Assembly: GCA_020284085.1 (NCBI GenBank)
Contig: JACEVL010000942.1
Coordinates: forward strand, 220,001 to 284,000
Length of the DNA: 64,000 bases
Direction of reading: 5' to 3'
Source of the DNA: Aporrectodea caliginosa
Lineage: Eukaryota > Annelida > Clitellata > Crassiclitellata > Lumbricidae
Part shown: piece by piece, positions 52,193-64,000 of the stretch
Layout: every line of letters starts with the position of its first letter
How positions within the stretch are numbered: the first letter of the stretch is position 1
Program-made: the position numbers and the translations under genes
The notes under the pieces: generated by a model
What the model saw: only the letters and a program-made list of their open reading frames with translations
What the model was told of the DNA's origin: nothing
The model's database searches: none

Positions 52193-55100
52193 CTGGAAAA
52201 AAAGAAACAATGCATAATAATTCCCAGACTTATCAAGATCTTCTATAATAATGACTTTTCAAAGATGCTTTGTATGTAAAAATGCATATAGCGATAGCAC
52301 AGTCTATAATAATGACTCTTTAAAGACAGCGACAGTAAAGTTTGCTCAACATAAATTATGGAATCCACAGCCCCAAGGCCAGATGTCACGAGGTTCAGGC
52401 CATCCAATCTGGTGTTGAGGTCATCCGATCTGGTGTTGAGGCCATCCAAGAATGACACTCAAGTAAACGTCATTGATTAACAGCGTTAAGAAGATATTGC
52501 AGATTTTTAATTGCACCTCCTTATCATTTAGGAAGTTTTCCATAAGACAAGTACGTATGTATATGGCAATTCAAATAGCGCATTACAAAAACAGAACGAA
52601 GGCTTTATAGAACCTCAAGAAGGCTCTAAGAATCTCATTTAAGTTTATATGGACGTCTTGTGAGAGAGTCTGCCTAAGGGCAACAGAAATGTCTAAAATT
52701 TAGAAAGAAACGATTGCAATGTAAACAGTAATTCGTACCTGCTTCATGTCCGATCATGCTCGAAGCATCCTTTGTTTTCTCAGGACTTCCTGTTGAAGGT
52801 TCGACTTCACCTCGGTCAGAGTCGATGATCGAAGTGTCAATATTTTCAGATGTTCCTCTATGTTGACTATCATCAATTTCAATTGGCTGACTGAGAATGT
52901 TAGCTGTAATTGTGTCATTCGCGATATCACTTAAACATCTTCCTCGTTCAAGGAGAAACTTCAAAGATTCTTGGTCTTTAGTGGTAGAGAGTGGAATGGA
53001 GTTACAACTAAGTTTAACGTCTTTGTTGTTTCCTCCACCTCTGCTCTGAGTTGTTGTGATATTGAGATAACCTGCAGTTTCTTCAGAGGTCCCTTCCTTA
53101 ATGCCTTCATCACTGAGTGCGAACGGTTTTAAGCCATTAGAGCCACAGATTGTAGATTTCTGTTGAATATCGCATCCATGACCCATGATTAAATTGACAC
53201 CTCTACCTCTATCAGCAGAGTCGGCTGCTTGAAGTGCAGTAGAAAGTTTTTGCTCAGGTTTAACAATCTGTGTTTTCCTTTGCATTACGCTTTCTCGTAA
53301 GCAATATTCATGGCGTTCTTCTATGGTTTCTCGAATGGAAATTTCGATAACAGAGACATCCAAATGCTCTTGCTGTTCTCGATTAACACTTCCAGCTTTA
53401 TGTGAATCTGAAAAATAAAACTCACATTGAAAAGTAGAGAGGGACAAAATGCATTTAAGCCTTTCCAGCAATTGGTAGTACCACAAAGCAAAGGTAACAC
53501 CTATGTTTCAATGCCAGTACAGAGACCCAGATGCACAAAGGGCGTCGTTGCACACACGCCTCCATAGAAACTGCTCGGAGGCATACAAGTAAACGGTAAC
53601 AAACTTTGAACATGCCTTAAAACCACAGAGGCATAAAAGTTACATTTGTCTGTGTGCGTTCAAACAAATTCCTATGAGTATTGTAAAGGTAAAGGTTGCT
53701 TATACTTTCGTAGAAACTCTTTAACAGCGCGTTTTCTTCGATCATTCTACGTTAGGTCATGTACAGAAATCCAAAGACTGAACTTTTTAAAACCATATGA
53801 GATTAAACAACTAAAGAATCACAAAATATCTTCAAAATATTAGAGTTTTGCAATACACCAATCGAAACCAAGAACCAGGAAATTACACATACATTAATAT
53901 TTCTGCTTGAAAAGCAAAGTCCAAGAGAGTAAACTTCAAACAAAACAATATAAATTTCATGGAAGCGGAAGCAACTTTAAAGATGCAATGGCTTCAAAGG
54001 CAAAATTTCTTTGCTCTGCCTTTAGCAGGCAGTTCTCATCACTGAATGCTTAACTAATTATCCATATCCGATTGGTGTATTTTGCAAAACTCTAATATTG
54101 TACAACAAAACACATGAATACTAATAATCAGTAGAAGAAAAAAGAAGAAACTTTTGTTTCCGTACCTACCCCAGTTCATTCGTCTTTGTAGCAGCGTTCA
54201 GTGTATTCAGATAGTTTTGAAACAGCTTATCAAATAGTCCAGCTAAGGCAGTGACTTCCTCTACGTTCTCTTCAGTTATGCACGCCTTCAGAAATCGATG
54301 AAACATCGCTTTTAGACTTGTAAACTCAACTGGACCCACGTCAGTGGTTTGAATCTCACTTCCTCCTGAACTGGTGTGCTGATATTGAGTCGGAGATTCA
54401 TTCTTGACTTCTTCCCCTCTGGTTTTTGTGTTGACCTGTAACCTTACTTTCTCATCGCTGCCACAGATATTTCCTTCTATGTCCTCAGAAATGATTGTGT
54501 CGACCACTCGAATTCTCTTACATACTTCTTGCACGCCGTGCTCATCATTCAGGTTCTGCTTTAGATCCGTTGTCGACACAACTTTAGACACGTTCCCATG
54601 ATGATGATAAGAGCCAGCTGCAATGCTTAATGGGTCGCGGATTTCGCTCTTACATTTTGACTGTGGTGCAGGAGAAGCTGAACCAAAAAAGAACATTACC
54701 ATCAGTAAAACAGCAGCAAAAACGAAACAAGATTTCACAGTAATAACACTATTTAATAATCATGATGATTATGATTGTCATAATAGTAATAATAATAATA
54801 ATATTAATAATAATAAAGAATACTACTACTAATAATAATAATAAAATAGATAATTATCACACACTATGGCAATTGTTGGTTTTCAGTGTTTTGTGACTTT
54901 CGCCTGAGTGAAAGTCCTGGAAATACAAGAAATGTAAAATATAATTCTAAGAAGAATGAAAATTGAAAATGATCACAGTTGTCAAAAGTAGAAATTGTGA
55001 AAATAATGCTCCTAAATTATGTTGTCAACTCTACCTCATACTTTTGTACGTACACTATACCTCGAGTATTTTTCATTTTCGCATCATTACGATGTCCTTT

Positions 55101-58100
55101 TTCTCTGAAATAATCAAAGAAAACAACCACATTGTAAATCAATTAATACAGTTTTACTCATTTCTTAATTTCAAAATGTCCGCAAATTAAACCGCCTTGG
55201 TGAGCTAAAGAATTTGCTAGACATAATTTTTGTGCCATACGAGAATTTGTTGATATGGCAGCTATGCCTTTTAGTAACTTATATTATGTTACGTTTCGTG
55301 TTCAATTTTACAATTATAGGGTATGTATCTGCTGCCTGTAACTGGTCAAAAATTTCACAATGGTACTCAATATTGCAACCCAATAAACCTAAAGAGGTGC
55401 GCTTTAAGATGCCCTTAAAGTGTTTCTTGGGCTCAGGATGGTCTAATGTACAACAAATCATGATGTGCCAGCAGCGCCGTGTGGAAGCACAGGACCAACA
55501 GCTCTCCATGGGCGGGTGAACGCAACGCCCGTTCATAAGATGGCTAGGATGAGGAACGCAGAGTCCTCTGATGCAGTCTTGTGATGCACTGACAGTCGAA
55601 GATCCTCCCATGAAAATTTCTTCAAGGTAATACTGTCATCGACTGGAAGCCAGTGCAGCGTCTTTCTCATATAGTTCGAACCATGGGAGAATTGTGTGAG
55701 TTTAGCAACAATTCGGTCGGCGCGATTGAGGATTTACAGATCTGAAGCTGTCTTATGCGCAATTCAGAATGAGAATGATCACCGAGTTGTGTTGTACATA
55801 GTGGCAGAGTGCTTTAGGATACTAAGTACGAGAAAATGACCATGAAAAAAGAAATACGCTAAAATTACCGACAACGGGTTACATAAATAAACATATATCT
55901 ATAAGTATATAACTATATACATGAAAATGAAATATATATATACATAATTATATATAAATATATAATTATATAATAAATAAATAAAATATAAATATAGGCC
56001 TATATATATAATATATATATATATATACACACACCTAGGTGGATGGCAGCTGTTCTCTTTTGTTCCCTAAAACACACAATTTAAAGAACTGGATTCAATA
56101 ACTTTATCAACAACAACATTGGTATTATCATGTTATGTGCTCCTCCACAATAGCTTACCTAGAGTAAATACCATGGTGCAACGCAAATGGTGTATCGGTA
56201 GCACTTGCACTCTAACACTCATCCTAGAAGTCGTTTGCTACCGACGATGCTATATAAATTGCCGTATTTACAATTACTCTTTACAATTACAATTACAATT
56301 ACTCTTGGCATGAAGTCCATCGATTGGGAGTCAAAGTCTGTTTAGCAGTCGTCCTACCCAGAGAAAGTTGTTTGTGATAAGCAGAATTTAAACGTAGGCT
56401 AAACACAATTCCTGCAATGCAGTAGACCTATGCCCAGCACCGTCCGATTAGTCCATTGCCATTTAAAGGGCTAAAGAGAAAGACATAAACACCTCCTCTA
56501 CGTAGCACTGTTTACCTCAGAATTTAACTTTATTTAGCAACAAGAACTCCTAGACTTGAATGATCGACCCACGAGTCCGCGACCAACATCCTATTACGGG
56601 AAATATACAAGAGAATAGAACAGCAACAAACGCAGACTCGTTCATGCGAAAATTAAACAAAAGCCAATACATGACAATGTGTGCCATTAGAAAGTAACTA
56701 AATAGGCAAATAGCAATAATAAAAAATACAGACTGCACAGGATTTGCCCACATGCAAATTTTTGTAATTGTTGCTCTTTCATTATTTGAAGTAGGTTATT
56801 TCTACTAATAGCTACATGGTATGCAATCTTGAAAAAGTGCAAAATAGTAATAACGTGCAGTGTGATAAAATAGCGAAGTGCAGGTACGGGGGTATGGTGT
56901 CAGCCATTTCTGGCCCATTACCATTAACGATCACTCTCTCCTCCGCCCTGCCCTTCCTTGCCCCAATACACTAGTTTATTATGCAAAGTTATCCTCCACT
57001 CAAAAAGATAGCAAAATACCTGTTTACATTCTGTTTCATAACTGTTTATAATTTTGAACTGAATTGAATTTGTTTATTGCACAGAACAGGTTTTAGGTTA
57101 CAAATATGAAATTGCAAGTAGGCTACAGTGTAACAGGAGCCAAGAAAAGCGAATAGCTTATACGAACTTGGCCCCTCTTTCTTTCAAGATTATTATTCAT
57201 AAACGTATTTGATACTTGATTAGGACTTAAATAATAGTAAAAGTAATAACAATAACAGCGCAGTACAGCACCACAATACTACCAATATCAATATATTTAA
57301 TGAATTAGTTATAAAATTAATAAAAAAATATAAGATTGGTAAGGTAATGCTTACATATTAAAATGCAGATTGTGGCATTGTAAGACAGGTGAGCAGATAG
57401 GCCTACAGGCAAATAAGTTGACACTACACAATAGAGCAAAACAGCAATCACTTTCAACATTATTATTAAATAATGACTTAGTTATAAAATTAATTTTAAA
57501 AATATAAGAATAATTGTGAATAATTATCCATCGAAACGTGGTGGTAACATTCACCGCCGTCTGTGTTGACCGGACTGCACCGTCACAATAACAAGTACGA
57601 TCAGGCCCGCCGAGAGGGGGGGCAGAGGGGCAAATGCCCAGGGGCCCGGCGACTTTTAGGGGCCCGGGCCGGGCCCGCAATCAACTTATGATATATATTA
57701 TAATAAGATATACAAAGTTTATGATGTATATACAAAGTTTATGATGTTAAGCCTTATAAAATATAACGTAACACGGGGGCCCGGGAGGGCGGAAAATGCG
57801 GCTTGTGACAATTTTCCTTCTGACAATTTCACGGAAAAGCAAAAAAAAAATTTTTGTGTGGAAGTAAGAAAAAAATTCAGACTGCTCTGCCTAGGGGCCC
57901 GGAATTTCTGTCGGCGGGCCTGAGTACGATACCGAAAATCATGTTCTCCCAGCTGCGTTTGAGAAGTTTGCCAGATTTATGCCAAAACACATAGGCTAAT
58001 AAATGCAAATCTCCAAAACTCAAAGCGCTACATAAAAACCGCGTGACACGAAGTCCCGCTTATATAATTATTATACCGGCGCTATATGAAATCAAGTCTG

Positions 58101-58864
58101 CAGGAGTCACACATCTGTTAGATCAGAGTCCGCGGGGTAAAAGCGATTATTTTGTGGCTTGCATACTGCTAATTAGCAGTATCAGGGCTTTTTTTTAGCG
58201 TGCAGTTCTACACAAAATGTGCAGTTGGAAATCAATTTGTGCAACTGTAAAAGCAATTTTGTGCAGTGAAAAATTGAGGAAAAGTGTCGTTAGTACCCCC
58301 CCCGGTCGTCAACATTTTTCGTGACTACCCCCCTCGGTCGTCAACTTTTTAAGAGGTTATGCAGTTCTCAAAATTCCTTAAAAAGCCCTGAATACAGTAT
58401 AGTCAAGCTGCGTTGTGTCAGTTTGAAATTTAAAACGAAGATTATTATTAATTATAATTAATAATAATCTTCGTTTAAATTTCAAACTGACACAACGCAG
58501 GATGATTACAAATCAGTATGAACGGATGATCACAAGTTATTACAGGAGTCGAATTTAACTGTATACGGCAGCCATGCACGGCGCCCACACGTCCTACACG
58601 TCCTCGGCTTGACCTCCCGGATTTTGACCTGGCACCGAAACGAACAGAGGAGTTTGGCTATTGCGGACTTGATTTGATATAGCGCCGGTGAATAAGCTGG
58701 TCTCCCTGACGTGGCTTTTGTGGGCGCTGAGAAATTTTCGAAGATTTACATTACATTACATCTCATTTTACCAGTGCATTCGACGAAATTTCAAGGGAAA
58801 GACAGAAAGGTCTAACCATCTGCGGTAGCGTCAAGAAGTTCCGAAAAAACTTAGACGCTGACAT
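50586..58864 (-). CDS. C2H2 zinc-finger gene D (nine fingers, exon a broken)
   Basis: Exons: 58864-58817 (start), 55104-55061 (microexon, 44 nt), 54677-54166 (exon a), 53407-52739 (exon b), 52192-50586 (fingers). Exon a runs into TAG before its homologous donor; the alternative gtaggt donor 4 bp upstream shifts frame and meets a stop in exon b. Skipping exon a would keep phase (microexon leaves phase 1, exon b enters phase 1). The exon 1 to microexon link is missing as in B. Nine canonical fingers are open and clean, so the C-terminal exon may still be used. Confidence 0.6.
52739..53407 (-). CDS. Gene D exon b
   Basis: Acceptor ...tatttttcag, donor gtacga, 222 codons, phase 1-1. Very close to A exon b (shared SIPLSTTKDQESLKFLLERG, with K for the A of gene A, and SQPIEIDDSQ). 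Confidence 0.72.
54166..54677 (-). pseudogene. Gene D exon a, with in-frame stop at its 3' end
   Basis: Acceptor ...ttttttggttcag. Reads ASPAPQSKCKSEIRDPLS to ATKTNELG then TAG, where A and B read through to a gtac donor. The upstream MKSCFVFAAVLLMVMFFF stretch is translated intron. Confidence 0.65.
55061..55104 (-). CDS. Gene D microexon (44 nt)
   Basis: Acceptor ...tgattatttcag, donor gtatag; reads EKGHRNDAKMKNTR, one codon shorter than in A and B, same phases. Confidence 0.58.
55560..55760 (-). mobile_element. Possible non-LTR retrotransposon fragment
   Basis: Minus strand reads RADRIVAKLTQFSH then MRKTLHWLPVDDSI, with the L-H-W-L-P-V motif of CR1-like C-termini. The continuing frame has no other recognisable block. 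Confidence 0.4.
57602..57922. mobile_element. hAT MITE (321 bp), complete
   Basis: Ends CAGGCCCGCCGA, inverted; duplication agtacgat at 57594-57601 and 57923-57930. Subterminal ggggcccgg blocks. Inserted in the duplicated 5' region of unit D, where the homologous sites of A and C are empty. Confidence 0.92.
58184..58390. mobile_element. Degenerate hAT MITE related to the composite outer element
   Basis: CAGGGCTTTTTTT and ...AAAAAGCCCTG ends and internal gtgcagtt / gtgcaactg motifs like 47473-48184. No clean target duplication can be read. Confidence 0.55.
58408..58500. repeat. 93-bp near-perfect palindrome
   Basis: Arms ctgcgttgtgtcagtttgaa ... meet at attattaattataattaataa. They differ by one inserted A. 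The right arm and the sequence after it also resemble 37900-38050. Confidence 0.9.
58817..58864 (-). CDS. Gene D first coding exon
   Basis: MSASKFFRNFLTLPQM again; synonymous CTA for TTA at L13. Donor gttaga. Confidence 0.6.
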
Positions 58865-59003
58865 CTTTTTTGCAACCAGAATGCAACGATACAAAATACG
58901 TTATGCTGCTAAAGAGATTTAGAAGAAACTACAGATCACGATTAACCTCTGCAAAAGAACACCCTTGGTCAGAGTTCAGATGATATCAAAACATCGCTGC
59001 CTC

Positions 59004-59065
59004 CCAACAGCCAATCGATTTACAGTTATCTAGGCCAGTTTAACAGTAGCCAATCATTTTGTCTG
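59004..59065 (-). promoter_or_regulatory. Paired CCAAT-box promoter module, gene D
   Basis: Inverted CCAAT at 59011-59015 and 59050-59054, spacing 39 bp, about 147 bp upstream of the ATG. Confidence 0.58.
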
Positions 59066-59713
59066 AACCTGCAAACATGAGCAAACGTATCTGACCTGTT
59101 AAATAATACGAGTCCCATGATTCGTCAATTCACGTTGAAGTCTATTAATAGTATCAGCTGCTTGCATGCCTTGCATCAAGCTGTCCGACGATGCTTTAGC
59201 GCTTTACCTTCACCCATAAAACCAAAGAAGAGCCACCCAAGCGGCGTAAGGCATTTTGATGAAAGAATGCAAATGTAAAATGTAATGAATAAGTTTTTCT
59301 ATTGCGACGAGAGGCATTTTAATGAAAGAATGCAAATGTAAAATTTAATGAACAAGTTTTTCTGTTGCGACTCTGTAGCCTCGACATTGCGCATTTTTCA
59401 ATTTTACTCTCAAGTGATCGAGATCTTTGACCACCGCCATAGAACGAGAATTCGTGACTTCAGGCTTTAATATTCGTAAATATTCGTGAATATTAGGACA
59501 TTTTTAATATTCGTAAATATTCGTAAATATTCGTTGATGACGTTACTGTTTCCGCTTTTTACGAACTAATTTAAGAGTACTAATTTAAGAATAATAATGT
59601 GCAGTGATTTTGCGGCGCAGTACTTAGAGCCGTGGTCCGTAAGCTGGTACGCTTAATTAGGCTCTTTACCCAAATCGTTCCTACTCTTGAAGAACTCTGT
59701 AAAAAGCCGACCA

Positions 59714-59714
<1 letters not shown>

Positions 59715-59783
<69 letters not shown>
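59715..59783. repeat. (CT)n microsatellite
   Basis: About 33 ct units. Confidence 0.95.
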
Positions 59784-59787
<4 letters not shown>

Positions 59788-59799
59788 CGGACATCATCA

Positions 59800-60130
59800 T
59801 CATCATCATCAGTTCCTGACGCCAGCCACTTGGCGGCGATGGGTACGAATAAATGATATCCATTGTACTCGGTCTCTTGTCAAGTCCACTGCTCCCCTTA
59901 TTTGTCAGTCCAAGTGATGTTAAGTCTTCATTTATATTGTCTATCCAGCGTTGTCTTGGTCTGCCTTTGTGTCTTTTTCCTTCAAATCTTGCGTGTAGTG
60001 CGCTGTGTGGAATTCGGTCAACTGGCATTCTTCCTACATGTCCAAACCACCGGAGTCTTTGTTGCTCGACTTTGTCTAGCAGGGTTGTTTTGATGTTTTG
60101 ATACCTAATGCTTGTCTAATCAAACTCTAA
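59800..60130 (-). mobile_element. Non-LTR retrotransposon C-terminal fragment
   Basis: Minus strand reads TTLLDKVEQQRLRWFGHVGR, MPVDRIPHSALHARFEGKRH, KGRPRQRWIDNINEDL, the R-W-x-G-H-V-x-R-M...G-R-P-x-x-R-W motif of endonuclease-encoding LINE proteins, ending in a (GAT)n tail. Confidence 0.75.
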
Positions 60131-61299
60131 TGTCATCGTTCCTTATTTACAGAGCGGAAAGAAATCGTACGACTCTCTCCCTCTCTGTCGGTCTGTCTCT
60201 GTCTGTCTCTCTACGATTGCTCTCCCTCTCTATCCGTCTGTCTCTGTTTCTCTCTCTGCGGTAATTCTATATGATTTTAAGCAGACTATGTGTGGATGAA
60301 TGATGTTCCAGTACAAAAGTTTAACGATGCGCTTAATGCGTGTGGGCAACTTTGATTAATTATGCGCCACTCAGGCTGAGGGCAAGATCCTTCGTGTCGT
60401 TCGTTTGGGCGCCAACATTTTGAATTCAGCATGCATGATCTATGTAGGAATGTAGCCTATTGAGACTTCAAACAATAAACTAAGTGAAGTTACTGATATA
60501 AGATGACTAACTGTAATATGTAGCCTAACTGCTCTTGTTCTAGCTCTAATACCTAGTTTTTGGCACTGAATTTGTTACTACTATATCCGGATTTTGAAGA
60601 ATTAAAAAAACAAAAAATTTAATATTCGTTGGCCAGTTTAATATTCGTCAATATTCGTAAATTTGTAAAAATCTTAATATTCGTAATATGCGCATACTCG
60701 TTCTATGACCACCGCTGCCGGCTTCAGTGGATGTCACGACATTATAGGCCTGCGTACTGTTCTCATAATTTATGGGTACCGTAATGTACTATAAAGCATC
60801 GAAATTTCTCAGAGCCATACAGCATCCATGCAGCTCATCACCGGCGCTATACCAAATCATTGTCCGCAATAGCCAGATTGCCTTGTCCGTTCCAGTGCCA
60901 AGCCAGAATCCGGAGAGGTGTCAACTCGGAGACTGATCGGTGGGAAGAGGAGACGGAGTGGCAAATTGGGATAGTCAGGGCACATCGGGGGACGTAGGCC
61001 CTATTATGTCCCTAACGTGGAGTCCACAGGGCAAAGCCGGATCCCAAAACGGACCCTTTTGCATATAATTATTAAGAGTGTTTCATGCCATTTCTGGTGA
61101 GACATTTAAACTACAGTAGTAAAAGTTCAACGACGCAAATGAATTAAATTAATATTTTCTAGCTGTTAGCAGACAAAAGTGTTGCGACAATAGTAGGCCC
61201 ATTTTATTGCCGTACCATCTTAGCAAAAGCCGTACCGTACGGCCCGTACCACAAGTATAGGTCATATAATTATATAGGCTGCGACGCCACTGGCCAACA

Positions 61300-61830
61300 C
61301 TTTATTAATGGCTGCTTCGTGAAGTTCGTAGCTAACTTAGGGGACTAATCTTCTTCTTATAGCGGGCTGTAAAACACCTTTTCTTTTCGATTAAGACCGT
61401 GGTTTAGCTCTCCATGTAAGTAATTAAGGAAGTAAGTTCTTTAATGAGAAGCACTAGCAGTTAAACGCACAGCACGGTACATGGCAAGCTTAATGCATTA
61501 ATCAGAGAAACAAAAAATTACATATGCAAACCAAGAATTGAACGAGAGAAGTTACTGTATATCAAGGAGAACATGGGGAGGAAGAGTTAGGGTTAATCGT
61601 GGTGGGGGAGAGAAATGAGGTGCTCAAAATAGCCAGATCTGGGGAATCCTTCAATTGTTGATTTGTATAGCATCTAGGCAAGGATGCATTTCTGAGCAGG
61701 TTGTCAAACCTGCAGGGGGCTCACGGTTATGGAACCGAGGCCGCAGGTAGTACCGAGATTGCTTGATCGATATAGTACTATTATTTATGCAATTATGACA
61801 GGGATTGTGCAGAATAGGCTATAGGTATAC
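61300..61830. repeat. Dispersed repeat region, no gene
   Basis: 61415-61760 resembles 44000-44350 (taag-rich edge, ttctttaatgagaagc, aggagaacatggggag). Nothing coding is recognisable. Confidence 0.45.
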
Positions 61831-62070
61831 ATATAGAGTCTGGTATCCGCGTTGTTGCAGTCTTAAATGAGCGAGAAGATAAAGATAGCCTACGTTTAAT
61901 ACTACGTACCACTTGCGTACCAGCCTACTGACAGTTCCCTCAAGAGCTCCCGTTCCTGCCCCTTGAGAAGCTTCACCCATACAGGCGAGCAATACAGCAT
62001 CGTACGAACCGTAGTGGCACGAACAACATCGAACAAGCTGATACTCGACAGCACCTGCGATGATGCGAAC

Positions 62071-62500
62071 CATAGTTGTTAAAAACGGTAAAATCAAAAT
62101 AAAAAACGGAAAAAAACGTCGTTTTATTGGAAAAAATAAGAAACGGAAAAAAACGAGAAAAAAACGGTAAAAAAAACAATTTGACTTTTCTACATCGCAT
62201 TTTGAATAACTTAGAAATTCAAATAACTGTTATAAATTTTATTTCCTGTACAGTGCTGTTTATTTCAACTGATGACACTAAATTGTTACGTAAATTAGCC
62301 TAGATGATTCCTTGAAAGGACTGAGATCACGTAAGGGATATCAGACAAAAATTAAATTAAAAAAATAATAACAGACAGTTAATAAATAAATAAAGTTAAA
62401 TAAAATAATAAAAAACGGAAAAAAACGAGACGAGAAATAAAAACGAAAAAAACGACGTTTTTGGAAAAAATAAAAACGAAAAAACGTTTTTACAACTATG
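62071..62500. mobile_element. hAT MITE (430 bp) rich in AAAAACG
   Basis: Ends CATAGTTGTTAAAAACG and, inverted, CATAGTTGTAAAAACG; duplication atgcgaac at 62063-62070 and 62501-62508. Many aaaaacgg / aaaacga repeats near both ends. Confidence 0.9.
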
Positions 62501-62624
62501 ATGCGAACCCAGGATCCGAAGTGGGTAAAAGGACTACCCTGCTTTAATGGTCAGATGTTTAATATGGCTAGAGAACCCAAATTAATTTCTCAGTAAGCTC
62601 AACACGAAGAATATTTAGATCATG

Positions 62625-62818
62625 CACTCTTGTGATACCTTTTGGAAGAGGTGGAGCCATACCGAACATACCCTGGGGCCGCGTTGAAGTTAAGGCTAAG
62701 GTTGCAACTGTGTGCCCAGGCGTGCACTGATGAGCTCAAGCTCCATCTCAGTGGTAGTGACGCCTGGTGCGTGGAGACATGGAGAGCGAGATAGCCATCA
62801 TCTGCATATTTAAAAATG
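62625..62818 (-). mobile_element. Reverse-transcriptase fragment (YADD box)
   Basis: Minus strand reads RIFKYADDGYLALHVSTHQA then SLPLRWSLSSSVHAWAHSCN. YADD is the catalytic box of reverse transcriptase; the surrounding pattern fits a non-LTR element. Truncated at both sides. Confidence 0.65.
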
Positions 62819-62969
62819 CGATACCGTTAATAATAATACTAATATTTTTCATTGTGTAGAAAAAGTAGGGTCGGCTGACCGATAGGACTGCTGATGCCTG
62901 TATACAGCCACTGCCAGGCCGAATCAACCCAGCCCTGCATAACGGAACCGCATAGGCCTAACGGCCGCT

Positions 62970-63120
62970 AAGACAGGCTGCAGACTTTGACTGTTTGACA
63001 GCCAGCAATGACGGATGCTAGACCTGACCATGGAGTGCTATTTCGGTATCCCCGACCTAACTGTCAACTTGGCTGCAGACTTTGATTACCAATTTGACTG
63101 CCAATGACGGTCGCTAGAGA
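62970..63120. repeat. Imperfect tandem repeat, about 96-bp period
   Basis: gctgcagactttgactgttt (62976) and gctgcagactttgattacca (63072) each lead to aatgacgg...gctaga. Confidence 0.6.
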
Positions 63121-63964
63121 GCCGACATTACCGCGAAGACAGAACAGGCTGCTGAGAGGCATATGGCTGTCGCTAGCAGCCTAAGACAGCTTTGACAGTG
63201 GCTAGCGACGGCAGCCGATGTCTGGAGACAAGCCCTTGGACTGTATAATAAGGAAGCACGGAAGGGCCATATGAATGATCGGTTACAATGTTACATCGAT
63301 CGAAATCAGCAGGCGTGCAGGATAACCACAACGACGGACATCAGAGGATGACATCAGTGGCATTGAAGAATTCAGCGACAGGGGCATTCGACAGCACAAA
63401 GAAATTAAGTATTACTGACTAAAGAACTATTAATTAGGCATTAATTTAAAATAGAAGGACAGGACTGACCTGTCCTTCAATATCTGCTCGAATAAGCCTT
63501 CCAGCCGACCGGCAGAAGCCGTATCCTCGCCTTGAGAGGAACAAATTCAGTACCGGCCAATTTCTCCACAATTGGCTCTAACTCTGAGATGGCAACTGAA
63601 AAATTGATGGGGCCCAAACAGGAACCTCAAATAATACTTGCATTAATTCGTGCAAGAGAAGATGTTTCACCACGAAACTTCGATTATGAAGGAGATTCAA
63701 AATCCAATTAGAAATGTTATCAGGAATTGGGAGAGAAGCAAGTTTAATACATAGACTTGACTAATGAAACTCCGTACTCAATAGTCTTCAAGAATGTACC
63801 TAACTAGAATAGGCTACTTCACCAGGACGCAAACTGCCATTGACTCTCGTACCGGTACAATGTCACACCTGCCCTTCGTCTTGTATGCTAACATCTTGTA
63901 TTTTAACATACCCTCTTCAAACTTACTTGCCACAGCAGTCATCAATAAGCCGTTGCCCCGCGCA
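63120..63964. other. Intergenic sequence, nothing recognised
   Basis: No gene, no long frame with a known pattern. A short palindrome aggacaggactgacctgtcct lies near 63457. Confidence 0.4.
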
Positions 63965-64000
63965 CAGGGCTGGGCAAATTAAACAATAAAATGTAATTAC
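63965..64000. mobile_element. Start of an hAT element, cut by the window end
   Basis: cagggctgggcaaattaaac matches the CAGGGATGGGCAAATTAC end of the element at 48307, followed by atgtaattac as there. Confidence 0.6.

Larger units (their letters stand above)
59438..60707. mobile_element. hAT-like element (1,270 bp) with AATATTCG subterminal repeats
   Basis: Ends CATAGAACGAG, inverted; duplication accaccgc at 59430-59437 and 60708-60715. Both ends carry repeated taatattcgtaaatattcg. The interior holds a (CT)n tract and a retrotransposon remnant, so the element itself has been invaded. Confidence 0.87.

Noticed and set aside
54166..54738. A 190-residue frame starting MKSCFVFAAVLLMVMFFFG that looks like a secreted protein with signal peptide
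   Set aside because: The hydrophobic start is the translated pyrimidine tract before the ...ggttcag acceptor. In A and B the same stretch is intron with in-frame stops.
58184..58390. Complete hAT MITE with target duplication
   Set aside because: The ends match the family but flanking bases (agcagtat and aatacagt) are not a clean duplication, so it is listed only as degenerate.
59681..60028. A 115-residue host gene
   Set aside because: The protein is the R-W-x-G-H-V...G-R-P-R-Q-R-W end of a LINE protein followed by a microsatellite.

Overview
The window is eukaryotic and animal. Genes are split by GT-AG introns, and the DNA is AT-rich and full of simple repeats, tRNA-derived SINEs, non-LTR retrotransposon tails and non-autonomous DNA transposons. 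Nothing names the species. A receptor guanylate cyclase beside a lineage-specific C2H2 zinc-finger array suggests an invertebrate, possibly a marine deuterostome such as an echinoderm. That placement is a guess.

1-11,700 (+ strand): the 3' part of a membrane receptor guanylate cyclase gene. I assembled 16 coding exons (105..11551). Their phases agree at every junction and they give 768 residues to the stop: end of the ligand-binding ectodomain, transmembrane helix, kinase-homology domain, dimerisation helix, cyclase domain and C-terminal tail. The first exons lie upstream of the window. The introns hold microsatellites, two intact hAT MITEs, two SINE copies and LINE tails.

12,500-60,800 (- strand): a tandem array of four C2H2 zinc-finger genes, called here A (13281..21487), B (24642..36397), C (40487..43683) and D (50586..58864). 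The ancestral unit seems to be promoter, 48-nt first coding exon, 44-47-nt microexon, exon a, exon b, then a large zinc-finger exon. The microexon has phases 2 and 1; exons a and b have phase 1 at both ends; the zinc-finger exon starts in phase 1. A looks complete (about 1,328 residues, 18 finger units) if one tentative exon is real. B looks like two units fused by deletion and carries a chimeric exon. C lacks the microexon and exon a. D breaks frame at the end of exon a. The first coding exon is nearly identical in all four copies and differs only at synonymous sites. Two CCAAT boxes 39 bp apart lie upstream of each copy.

Between and inside the copies are many transposon insertions whose ends and target-site duplications can be read directly. 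Most are hAT-like with 8-bp duplications. They include a three-level nested composite present twice, an element with subterminal CGG arrays, a piggyBac-like element holding a 1.35-kb minisatellite inside a TA-flanked element, and an element in the upstream region of gene A. 60,800-64,000 is repeat-derived with no gene I can support.

The zinc-finger proteins are presumably nuclear DNA-binding proteins. No KRAB, SCAN, BTB or ZAD domain is visible. The cyclase gene and the array are unrelated neighbours on opposite strands.
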